Shown piece by piece: positions 56,701 through 64,000 of a DNA stretch of 64,000 nt. The first letter of the stretch is position 1; every line of letters starts with the position of its first letter. Both the position numbers and the translations under genes were made by a program. The notes under the pieces are model-generated. The model was given only the letters and a program-made list of their open reading frames with translations. It was not told where the DNA came from and ran no database searches. This DNA is from Blastobasis lacticolella (lineage: Eukaryota > Arthropoda > Insecta > Lepidoptera > Blastobasidae). The stretch is from NCBI GenBank assembly GCA_905147135.1, contig LR990041.1, forward strand, positions 16,987,907 through 17,051,906, in the 5' to 3' direction.

Positions 56701-59700
56701 ATGCCTATCTTGTCTAATATAAAAAAAAAAAAACATGGATCACGTCAGATATCTGGGATCTATACTTAATGAAACCAGGGACATCGAAAGCGAGCGACGT
56801 TAAAGCCGCAATATCGGTGACTTAACACCAAATGGCTGAAAGTTACGGTACGCACAAACACCCGCAAATAGCATTGCAAGAATTAGAAAGACTAACACCC
56901 GGTTTCTGAAACGCTTGTCATCGCAAAAATTACGTAACAGCTTGTTAAACACTGATTAAATGCAGTTTGGGTTTCTGAAAGGGCCAATTGACGGCTTGTT
57001 AACAGCTTGTTAACGGATTGTCAAATCTTCAATTAACGGCTGATTAATGTAATTTTGGGTTTCCGGAAAGCTTTTTCTCATGTTAACTGTATGTTATCGC
57101 TTTGTTATTTTAATTGGCGAAAATCGACCAATTAACCGATTGTCAAAAGAAATTATATCCGATTTTCTTGGTCCAGGTCTTGGTCCTGGCCCTGGTCCAG
57201 GTCCTAGTTTTGGTCCAAGGAAAAGTCCAGGTCTAGGGTCCAGGTTCTGGTCCAGGTCCAGGTCCAGGTCATGACCAAAACTGCAACCTTGATCACAATT
57301 TGAGCTTGAACCAGAACCAGGACCTAGACCAGTGCCAGCCCATAGACCATAAACATTAGCTGGACCAGGACCTGGTTCGGGCCAGGACACGGACCTGAAC
57401 CAGGACCAGGACCTGAACCACGGACATGTCAGGGTCCAGGACCTGGACCTGAACTAGGAGCTGGTCCGGGGCCAGGGCCTGAACCTGATCCAGGACCTGG
57501 TGCGCGGCCAAGACCTGGTACGAAGCCAGGACCTGGACCTGAACCACGAAGTGGTCCGGGTCCAGGACCTGGACCTGAACCACGAAGTAGTCCGGGTCCA
57601 GGACCTGGACCTGACCCAGTACCTGGTCCGGGGCCAGTACCTAGACTTGAACCAGGACCTGGTCCGAAGACAGGACCTGGACCTGAACCACGAACTGGTC
57701 TGGGTCCAGGACCTGGACCTGAACCAGTATCTGGTCCGGGGCCAGTACCTGGACCTGAACCAGGACCTGGTCCGAAGCCAGGACCTGGACCTGAACCAGG
57801 ACCTAATCCGGGGCCAGGACCTGGACCTGAATCACGAACCGGCCCGTGTCCAGAACTTGAACCAGGATTTAACTAATGGGGTTATTGGGAGAAACTCACA
57901 GAATCGATAGCCGATGGGGCGGGCGGATGTTGTTGAGTGGCTTTCTCTGGATGGCCTCCCAAGAGATGGACGGACGACCTCTTTAAGGTCCTAGGGAACC
58001 GATGGATGCAAGATAACAGAGTCGACCAGAGTGTAAGCCGTGGGAGGCCTGTATTCAGCAGTGGACCGGGACCCACCTAACTGCCTAAAGATGATGATGA
58101 TGGGATTACTGATCCACTGGAACCTGTGACCCTATAACATAAATATTGTTATAATTTCTCTTTTTCTCACTCTGTATATTTTTTTTTATAATATCAATTT
58201 CATCTAAAAGTTGAATATCCCGCCGCTATCAAAAGGCCGCTAGGGACAGAGACAAATCAATGCGTTAGACAGAAACAAAACATATATGAGTGAATGAATG
58301 TGACTGATTTTAGCAGGGGTAGCCAGACGAAAAAATTGATCTCTTGTTAATGGTCGATTAGCTAACAATAGATTGATTGGCCTTTCAGAAACCCACAGTG
58401 ACTTAACAGCTTGTTAAATGTGACAGTCTGTTAGCTAATCAATGATTTGACAAGCGTTTCAGAAACCGGGTGTAAGACATCTTTAATCTAAAAACTTCAT
58501 GCAACGCTTCGTATAAACAGGCATGGTCTGTTGATGTGTTATTTTTTTGGACTCCAGTAACTTCCTTAATTCTAAATATCCTTTTGGCAAGAAACTTTGA
58601 TTTGGTACAGTCGAGTTCATTATATATCAATATCAATATGTGAGCATTGCCAAGGCTTCAAATATGTACATGGAAGGGTACTTATATATCTGAGCAGATG
58701 TACATATGTTTGATTGATGAATCTGCTCAGATATACAAGTACCCTTACATGTACATTTATATTTGAAGCCTTTGTAATGCTCACATATTAATGAACTCGA
58801 CTGTACATCTACTAACGCAGCACCACGTCAAATATCACATCAAATGTAAGGCCCTAAAAATTCAGATCTATTACTGTCAAGTGTAGGTTGGCGTTGCCTT
58901 ATGTTACTCCATTACATTGCGCACCATGAGTACGTAACTGATCACAAACGTGCAAAAAATTGTGGTTAATAAAATAAACTGTTAGTCGACAGATTGCTTG
59001 TGCGATTAATGAAAGGACGAAGGATTGGTAGTGAGTTAAACTGTGCAGCGATAGAATACTTCTTCGACGCTACGCTACGCTAGTGCGAAAGGACGCCACC
59101 TATGAACACAACGAAGAAATGAAGTCGGCAATAAATATCGTTATTAATTAAAAGAGTCTTGTGAACTCTTATGTGAATGGTTTTTTTTATTTCCATAGAA
59201 TCTCCTTTCATTTCCGTGCATTGGTCCCGGATTCGAATTTCGTTAGGACAAAGTTCGTGTGTTGTTTGTGCATGGATATTTGCACACGTGTCATGGTTGT
59301 ACACCATGACACGTGTGTACTTATCTATATTACTTTATCTTACGCAAAGTTCATCGCAAATGCCGCTTAAATAAACAGCAACCAAACCTAACGGAATTTC
59401 GAATCCGGCACCCGATGTTCCAGAAATAGTACTCCGCAGTCCGTCATCACAAATTAAAATAGTCCCCGATTGTACTCGAGACAGTACATCTTTCACATCT
59501 GTAGACAGTTATTTCCGTAATCACCACGCTTATCAGGCGGGATGGATATCGCAGCATTCAAATTACTCAACAGAAAATGTAACGGGGAAAGTCTGTTCCA
59601 AAGGTTATACACATTAGCCGAGCTTAAGTCTACGCAGTAGTATTAGCGCAATTACTGCTGTCTAAAAATTAACCGTATTGGTACACGCACGTATATAGAT

Positions 59701-60730
59701 AGCACTGCCTCTATTAGGCGTGTGTCGACAAACTATGGCGATGTAATACAACACGCTGATGTTTGTCGTCACTTGCAAACTTGCTCAGCGAATTCATAAT
59801 CCGCCTTAAGTCTCCTGGGCTTCGATTCTGGTACGGAAATCGTCTCAGTTGCAGTAACATGACAATTGCATCGCATGTCAAACGTGTGATTGTTATTCAA
59901 ATGACAAATGTTGAGTTGCAACTTTCATGAGTTCGAACTTTTCCACAATTCGTTTTCTGGTACTTTAGTTGCATTATGGTTTTATATGGCTGTTGGTACT
60001 CCAATAAATAAATAAATAAACAAATTACTAAGTTGCATCTTTTTTAGTTGTCAAACTGCCTTCAATTCTGTCAACGAAAAAGGTCGAATAATGATTTAAC
60101 TGCAATTTAACTGGGATGATGCTGGTACTGACTCGATACCTCGGCGTGGTTATAGTAACATCACAGTTACATTGCAATATAATAACAACTGCATTGCACA
60201 CCAGAATCTGTACCCTGTGGGCCGATTCTCGCGCATTTTGACAATTCGACATTTTCTCTAGCCAAATAAACGGTAGGTATGAAAATATCATTGAAATTGA
60301 TCTTCAACAATATACAACTGTCAAAGATAATTCAGAATTTTTTTTGGCTGCAATAGACATTTCAATATCATTACAATTGGAGATCTGTGGCTGGAAAAAA
60401 TGTCGAATTAGAAATGTCACAGCACGAGCATAGGCCCCCAATCGCTTTGTAAAGACTCATCAGTGTAAAATGACACACGCTCAAATTCCTTTGTATTGTC
60501 CATCAACAGTAGCGGTGGTGGTGGCCTTCTTCGTGTGCTGGGCGCCATTCCACGCCCAGAGGCTGGTCTACATCTACGGCGTGGGGGATAACCACATCGC
60601 ACGCTCGCCGCTGCTACACGCGACCTACCTCATGCTGACCTACATGTCGGGCGTGTTCTACTACATGTCCACCTGCATCAACCCCATATTCTACCACATC
60701 ATGTCCAACAAGTTCCGTGAGGCGTTCAAG
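50798..60730 (+). CDS. Neuropeptide GPCR, pyrokinin/PBAN/CAPA-receptor type (two exons, C-terminus missing)
   Basis: Class A, seven-transmembrane receptor of the neuromedin-U-like insect group, expected to bind FXPRLamide or CAPA peptides at the cell surface. Exon 50798-51569 encodes residues 1-257 and ends at GTAAGA; exon 60510-60730 follows ...CATCAACAG and encodes 258-331. The split codon G|TA gives Val258, in phase. Visible are a glycosylation site N10-F-S, GN in TM1 (47-48), LAVSD in TM2 (72-76), the disulfide pair Cys104/Cys181, ERY at the end of TM3 (128-130), Trp156 in TM4, Pro203 in TM5, CWAPFH in TM6 (267-272) and NPIFY in TM7 (315-319). Loop 3 has RRRNS (243-247), a kinase-type site. 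I chose ATG 50798 because upstream in-frame sequence has no other ATG. After K331 a donor GTGATA follows, so a C-terminal exon is missing. PBAN versus pyrokinin versus CAPA subtype is not resolved. Confidence 0.92.
52279..52400 (-). mobile_element. LINE-tail repeat, family D (copy 4)
   Basis: Antisense words CAAGCGGGCCGCTTGATGGA and AGTGGTCACCGCCGCC are present, then AGCAATGCGTTGCCCGCCTC. Confidence 0.75.
52498..52575 (+). mobile_element. RTE 3' tail fragment
   Basis: GAGCGGACCCAGGGCCCCAC and GCGCAACCGGGATTTAACGC, then CAAGATGACGATGATGAT, a clean copy of the RTE 3' end without the coding part. Confidence 0.8.
52625..52715 (-). mobile_element. Possible second tRNA-type SINE, antisense
   Basis: ACACCCAGACCTAAAATTTC and TGCCCGGCCGGGAATCGAAC look like the antisense of a tRNA-headed SINE whose B box is GGTTCGA(T)TCC-like. 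A possible relative lies at 9440-9510. Confidence 0.4.
53227..53297. repeat. Perfect 33-bp inverted repeat with a 5-nt loop
   Basis: 53227-53259 (starting CACAGGTGATGAATTTGG) and 53265-53297 are exact reverse complements around AAGGA. Transcribed with the GPCR pre-mRNA, it would form a 33-bp hairpin. Confidence 0.95.
53298..54898. other. Intronic sequence with an antisense LINE tail
   Basis: 54035-54180 is an antisense LINE 3' end (TTTCACCGCCGTCTCACCTG, then CTCTAGTCTTAAAGGCGTCT), a relative of 56420-56735. The remainder is unassigned. Confidence 0.6.
54899..55027 (-). mobile_element. Helitron-like element, 5' half (copy 5)
   Basis: GTTTAAAAGATCTAAGCTTA and GACGGCGGGAAACGACTTTG, then TTTTATACTATGT, give the antisense 5' part. 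The CTAG end is lost. Confidence 0.6.
55028..55555. other. Intronic sequence
   Basis: Nothing recognised. Confidence 0.4.
55556..55742 (+). mobile_element. LINE 3' end (ARLKWQW...GEAYxQQW type)
   Basis: The frame reads RIARLKWQWAEHIA-stop-RTEGRWGSKVLV, then a shift to QDRPLWRSLGEAYAQQWVFFG, and ends in GATGATGGTGATGA. It is the same family as the split LINE at 40815-41400. Confidence 0.75.
56085..56248. repeat. Tandem array, 35/39-bp units
   Basis: The word GAACTSGATGT recurs at 56085, 56124, 56159, 56194 and 56233 (spacings 39, 35, 35, 39), each separated by a CTCTCTCC-rich stretch. Confidence 0.9.
56420..56735 (+). mobile_element. LINE C-terminus, 3' UTR and A-tail
   Basis: HPYVVDLPAIRTNRFGSTFI, RTAKEWNALPASVFPDQNNL and FKARVNRLFQDGY, then the tail with an A-run at 56722-56733. 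It is mostly open, so this is one of the younger LINE ends here. Confidence 0.85.
56736..56850 (+). mobile_element. RTE-like fragment
   Basis: MDHVRYLGSILNETRDIES and later KAAISVT-like codons match the segment CTDQVRYL-SVLSTTGDNDGD of the RTE element (about 45400). It sits between a LINE A-tail and the TIR transposon. Confidence 0.6.
57170..57872. repeat. 36-bp GPGPEP-type minisatellite, with an inverted first part
   Basis: The clearest unit (57526-57640) is 36 bp, built on CCAGGACCTGGACCTGAACC plus a spacer, itself made of GGACCT/GAACCA-type hexamers. Translated in one frame the unit is PGPGPEPRSGPG. The first ~100 bp (57170-57275) use the reverse-complement words (GGTCCAGGTCCTGG). Several frames on both strands lack stops because of composition, not because of coding. 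Confidence 0.92.
57905..58100 (+). mobile_element. LINE 3' end nested in the TIR transposon
   Basis: NRWGGRML-like codons, then a QDNRVDQS region, CCGTGGGAGGCCTGTATTCA and AGCAGTGGACCGGG, ending in GATGATGATGATG. It is a relative of the 55556-55742 tail. Confidence 0.65.
58608..58803. mobile_element. Foldback MITE with TA flanks (Tc1/mariner-like)
   Basis: CAGTCGAGTTCATTA at the left and its reverse complement at the right, with TA at 58606-58607 and 58804-58805. Almost the whole 196 bp folds on itself (GTGAGCATTGCCAAGGCTTC versus GAAGCCTTTGTAATGCTCAC), leaving a loop of about 25 nt. Confidence 0.9.
58804..60218. other. Intronic sequence
   Basis: It contains the small hairpin at 59283-59317. 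No other feature is recognised. Confidence 0.45.
59283..59317. repeat. Perfect 15-bp inverted repeat
   Basis: CACACGTGTCATGGT (59283-59297) and its reverse complement (59303-59317) flank a 5-nt loop. Each arm contains CACGTG, an E-box core. Confidence 0.85.
60219..60439. mobile_element. MITE with GGG-type TIRs (copy 2), 70 bp before a GPCR exon
   Basis: The left end GGGCCGATTCTCGCGC and, reversed, the right end GGGGGCCTATGCTCGTGC are inverted; both arms reach AATTCGACATTTT. The interior is shared with 27469-27695. Confidence 0.85.
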
Positions 60731-60789
60731 GTGATATATCTTTATCATTATCTATAGTCTATGCTACTAATATTATTAAGAGCATAACA

Positions 60790-61000
60790 AGAGATTAGCA
60801 ACACCAGGAATATCACCTACCTCTACGTGTTATACGTTGCTCTAGCAGCAAAACAGCAAATGGGCCCTCACTGCGAAAGCCACGGTTCCCCAAATTCTCA
60901 CTCCACGGCGCACTGTAGACTTTACTCACCAGCAGGAGCACAACAATATGTAAAATGGCATCGTTTGGCTGCGGTATTCTGTAAAGTGGACTTCCTCAGT
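60790..61000 (-). mobile_element. LINE-tail repeat, family D (copy 5)
   Basis: GATTAGCAACACCAGGAATA, GCGAAAGCCACGGTTCCCCA and AGTAAAGTGGAC-like words match the antisense family D region of 21600-21785. The distal tail is missing. Confidence 0.7.
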
Positions 61001-61009
61001 CGGACGGCT

Positions 61010-61310
61010 CTGATTCCCAACTTCACTTTAAACCTCTCTCCCATGGGGTATAGCAACCACCTATTGGTTGGTGCGTACCAATACCAACTCCTTTCATTTG
61101 ATTCCATCCAATGCCGAGTAATTTGTATTGTCCATAATCCCATTCTCACAAACGGTTTAGATCCCTTAGGCCTTTGGAGAGACGTTGGCTCTCAGTGTGT
61201 TCTCTACCGTCTGTACAACGAGGTATACTTCAAAGAACTGTTTAACTAGGTGCCACCGTCACTTTTCCGCCTCCGCACTCTCCAACGATGGTATAGATTT
61301 CATCCACACC
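61010..61310 (+). mobile_element. Jockey-like C-terminal fragment
   Basis: YQYQLLSFDSIQCRVICIVH and LGLWRDVGSQCVLYRLYNEV, then a -KELF end, follow the order of the 22091-22400 region. After a stop, a degraded HPHHL-like stretch follows. Confidence 0.75.
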
Positions 61311-62747
61311 ATCTAGATGCCTGACATCTAACTAATGTACGGGAATCGCGAGCCTTTGCACCGTGCACGTGCAAGATGTGGATACAGCTCTCTCCCAAAG
61401 TCACTTGCACTATAACACACATCTTCAATATGCATATATTTTTCTTACTTTTCGTATTCCCACTTTATTTTTAAAAAGATAAAGCACTTTATTTTTTAAA
61501 GAACAATTAAGTGCAATCCAGTGGTACCCAAAGGAGGACCGGCAGAAATGTATGGACCCCAGCCTATATGACCAATATCGTTGAGCGATATGTAGTTGGA
61601 AAGGATTTTTTATTTTCTATAACTTTCACTATTGCGAAAACTCTCGTATAGCTGTGGGAAAAAAGTTATGGTCAATTAAATTGAACATCGATTTGCCATG
61701 GAAAATTCGGCCTTTATGACCAATAATGTATAGCGATATCTCATTGTAAAGGATTTTTCATTTCCTACAACTTTTACTATTGCGCAACTCTCTGAACACT
61801 GTGTTAAATAAGTAATGGTATCATCGTTTTCATAAGTTCAGTTGCTAACAAAGTTCCATTGCAATAAACTGAAACGCCAAGATATTTTTTTTATTAAGTC
61901 GATCATAGGTAATCGCAAAAGTAAAAATTTCAATCTTTGAAATCAGAGAATTCTATGCAACAAAGTTATGTTAGCCTACTAATGTGTTTCTAAAATTCAA
62001 GGTTTATGTACAGTAAAGAGTAAATAAAGAGGTTCAAACTCAGCTCAAAGATCGAAGCTAGGGGAGCCTCGATCGTCTCGTATCTACATCAAATAATTAT
62101 CCTTCACCAGTAATTACATACCTGGTCATTCAATAGACGTATCTACCACACCAGTTTATTACACGTCACTCAAATGCCCACTAAATCGATCTCCAATATT
62201 GGTTTGCCTTTTATCGATTGATTTTTTATTTGGGTTAATTTAAGTTACAGTTTTTGTGTGGCATCAAAACTACATGTGAGCGAGTTTCCTGCAAGAGCAT
62301 CGACAGTTTTTAAAGTTCATTACCCCTAGGGTAAAAATATAAGTATTACTTACTAAAACTACAAATTCCAACTGCTATCAAAAACTAAAAGTAATAAACA
62401 AGCTGATTGTTGTAAGTAAATAGGTAAATATAAAATGCAAATGTTGATTTAATTAAAACTTGAAAGCCTCCACAATCTGTATGTCTTTGGAACTTGAGTG
62501 TTAGTAATTTGGAATATGATCTGTTTAAACTGACTTGTCTTATTTGGTGGACAAACAATGCCCAAAATCACGACTTGCCGTATCAATCACGCTACGTATA
62601 TTGTGTATAGATATCAAGAATTATATAAGAAACACATAGAATGTGATTTTCAACGAATACTGCTGAACATTATCCATTTAAATACATAATTTCCTTAACC
62701 AAATAAGACAAGTCAGTTTAGACAGACTATAGCCAGCCACTAATGAG
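61311..62747. other. Non-coding stretch with an imperfect direct repeat
   Basis: 61565-61673 and 61713-61823 are related copies (period 148 bp) sharing TATGACCAATA, GCGATATSTM and GGATTTTT. The rest is unassigned. A C-terminal exon of the GPCR was looked for here and not found. Confidence 0.5.
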
Positions 62748-62912
62748 GAGCGTCAATGGCCGACTGGTTAAGGTAACCGACTCATAAGCGAGAGGTTCCG
62801 GGTTCGAATCCCGCTGCGACCATGTAACAATGACTCTATTCTGAGTTATGTACATTAGGTAAATACTGACCTATGCTCCTACGGTGAGGGATAACATCGT
62901 GATGAAACATTG
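62748..62912 (+). mobile_element. SINE family A (copy 11), 3'-truncated
   Basis: The head is well kept, with B box GGTTCGAATCC at 62801-62811 and an A-box-like TGGCCGACTGG at 62757-62767. The copy stops at GATGAAACATTGAC. Confidence 0.88.
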
Positions 62913-63194
62913 ACGCGGAAAAGTTGATTGTTAACAGAGAAACGAACTGCGCGCCGGTAAAAGCCACCGAGAACGTCTAGACGTTCTCCCAAAGACTTAG
63001 TTAATACTAGTATCAACTATTTGGGCGATTTTTTTGGAAAAATGTGATCCATTCTTCTATTTTTTCGTGTGATGAACGAAGAAATCTAAAACAATGTGTT
63101 AAGTTTCGTAGATAAACTATTTTAATCATAAAATTGACATCGTATACTTATTACAATAATACATTATGATAGTAGGTACATGTCTTAGGTTTGA

Positions 63195-63525
63195 AAGAGG
63201 TAGGGCATAACAGGGTATCCCGTTCGAATAGGAGCCGCCCGACTGGGGAAGTACGTCCACTTTACAGAATACCGCAGCTAAACAATACTTTTTTAAATAG
63301 TATTGTATTTTTGCCGGTGAGTAAGTGCTCCATAGGGTGGGGATTTGGGGAACCGTGGCTTTGGCAGTGGAGGGGCATTTGCTTTTTGCTGCCAGAGCAA
63401 CGTATTCTAGAGGTGGGCAACGCATTTGCGATACTCTTAATGTTGTTAATGTCTATAGGCAGTGGTGACCACTTTCCATCAGGTGGCCCGCTTGCCTGTT
63501 TGCCTACCGTATAACATAAAAAAAA
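63195..63525 (+). mobile_element. LINE-tail repeat, family D (copy 6, best preserved)
   Basis: GTACGTCCACTTTACAGAAT through TGGGGAACCGTGGCTTTGGC and CCACTTTCCATCAGGTGGCC to CATAAAAAAAA. Compared with 21517-21785 (antisense) it gives the family's 3' end and A-tail. Confidence 0.85.
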
Positions 63526-64000
63526 TGTCGGACCAGTAGAGTAGCTAGTATTCAGTAACTTAAACAAATGTTTAATTCCCATAGGTAAATCCAGAGCGTT
63601 GCCCCTTCTGTAGGTTTATTTTTCTTAATCTATGACCCGCATAAAAATGTCGGTTTAAACCAATCCAATAAAAATTGACTTATTAAAAAGGGTTTCAGCT
63701 AATTTTAGTAATAGGTTTTTATACTGACCGATGAAATGTTACCCTATTTTCTTTCTTAGTGGCCCTCGAATTATTCGTACATTTTTTAGGCTAAACTGTA
63801 CAATAGAGGCTCACAAATTGGAAGTTGGCAATTTTTTGGTGAAAAGGTCTATTTTTAAGAAGTAATTATGCAAAGTCACTACCAAAGCAAACTTGTAGTT
63901 TTTTAGAAAAATATATTTAAAGTTATAGTTTTATCGTAATATCTGGCAATATATTGACAGATTTTATTCATGTTTTCGTTGTTTGTAGTCTATGTGACAA
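63526..64000. other. Non-coding end of window
   Basis: AT-rich; nothing recognised. Confidence 0.4.

Larger units (their letters stand above)
56896..58472. mobile_element. 1,577 bp TIR transposon, TAA target duplication (Harbinger-like?)
   Basis: Perfect 25-bp terminal inverted repeats, starting CACCCGGTTTCTGAAACG, occupy 56896-56920 and 58448-58472. TAA flanks both sides (56893-56895 and 58473-58475). Subterminal inverted words GGGTTTCTGAAAGG and AGCTTGTTAA extend the symmetry about 100 bp inward. A 3-bp TAA/TTA duplication is typical of PIF/Harbinger elements, but no transposase is present, so the class is inferred. The interior holds a minisatellite and a LINE tail. Confidence 0.85.
51570..60509 (+). 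other. 8.94 kb intron of the GPCR, rich in mobile elements
   Basis: GT...AG bounded. It contains, in order, a family D tail (52279-52400), an RTE tail scrap, a perfect hairpin (53227), LINE relics, tandem repeats (56085 and 57170), a TIR transposon (56896-58472), a foldback element (58608) and a MITE ending 70 bp before the acceptor. No additional coding exon is needed by the reading frame, since the two exons join directly between TM5/loop 3 and TM6. Confidence 0.85.

Noticed and set aside
57094..57910. Long open frames on both strands in the Pro/Gly minisatellite, as a silk- or collagen-like gene
   Set aside because: All frames stay open because the repeat lacks stop words. No signal peptide or splice context is seen, and the array lies in a transposon inside an intron.
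62748..62830. tRNA gene
   Set aside because: Same SINE head as the other copies; part of SINE family A.
1..64000. CRISPR arrays, phage, operon or plasmid features
   Set aside because: The sequence is eukaryotic throughout; tandem repeats lack spacer structure.

Overview
The window is nuclear DNA of a lepidopteran insect (moth or butterfly). It is AT-rich and full of the short TAGGTA-type motifs common in ditrysian genomes. It carries spliced host exons, copies of jockey- and RTE-type LINEs that look lepidopteran, a tRNA-headed SINE family, Helitron-like fragments and many short inverted-repeat transposons. There are no operons, no CRISPR arrays and no bacterial features. Family assignments rest on recognising protein motifs and repeats by eye, without searches.

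Host genes are sparse. At the left edge are the last two coding exons of an acyl-CoA desaturase (399-554 and 949-1064, + strand), with the third histidine box and the true C-terminus. At the right are two exons of a class A neuropeptide GPCR of the pyrokinin/PBAN/CAPA (neuromedin-U-like) group (50798-51569 and 60510-60730, + strand). They are joined in phase across an 8.9 kb intron; the last C-terminal exon lies outside the window or was not found. A CpG-rich block at 12190-12415, with initiator-like motifs, a well-spaced DPE match, an ATG and a GTAAGT donor, may be the first exon of an unidentified + strand gene. A minus-strand ORF at 50177-50557 is open, protein-like in composition and unrecognised.

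The rest is mostly a transposon graveyard. (a) LINEs: a jockey-like element at 19280-22635, split by a second retroelement carrying a gag/ORF1-like ORF, which is itself split by an antisense repeat; an RTE-type element at 43375-46019 with endonuclease, reverse transcriptase and tail; a CR1-like fragment at 13660-14730 split by a SINE-like unit; and many 3' ends. (b) A tRNA-derived SINE family with about 12 copies, several with clear target-site duplications, whose last ~60 bp match the tail of the local RTE element, suggesting a SINE-LINE partnership. (c) A second family of ~256 bp with a fixed 5' end. (d) Helitron-like pieces ending CTAG. (e) A decayed Tc1/mariner transposase at 34590-35345. 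(f) At least ten distinct TIR or foldback elements, among them a 1,577 bp TAA-flanked element at 56896-58472 that encloses a 36-bp GPGPEP-type minisatellite.

Structural oddities include an apparently perfect 473 bp tandem duplication (23291-24236), a perfect 33-bp-stem hairpin (53227-53297), a 196 bp foldback element (58608-58803) and a 35/39 bp tandem array (56085-56248). No new multi-gene system is evident. The best candidates for novelty are the minisatellite-bearing transposon, the SINE/RTE pair, the orphan ORF and the candidate promoter.
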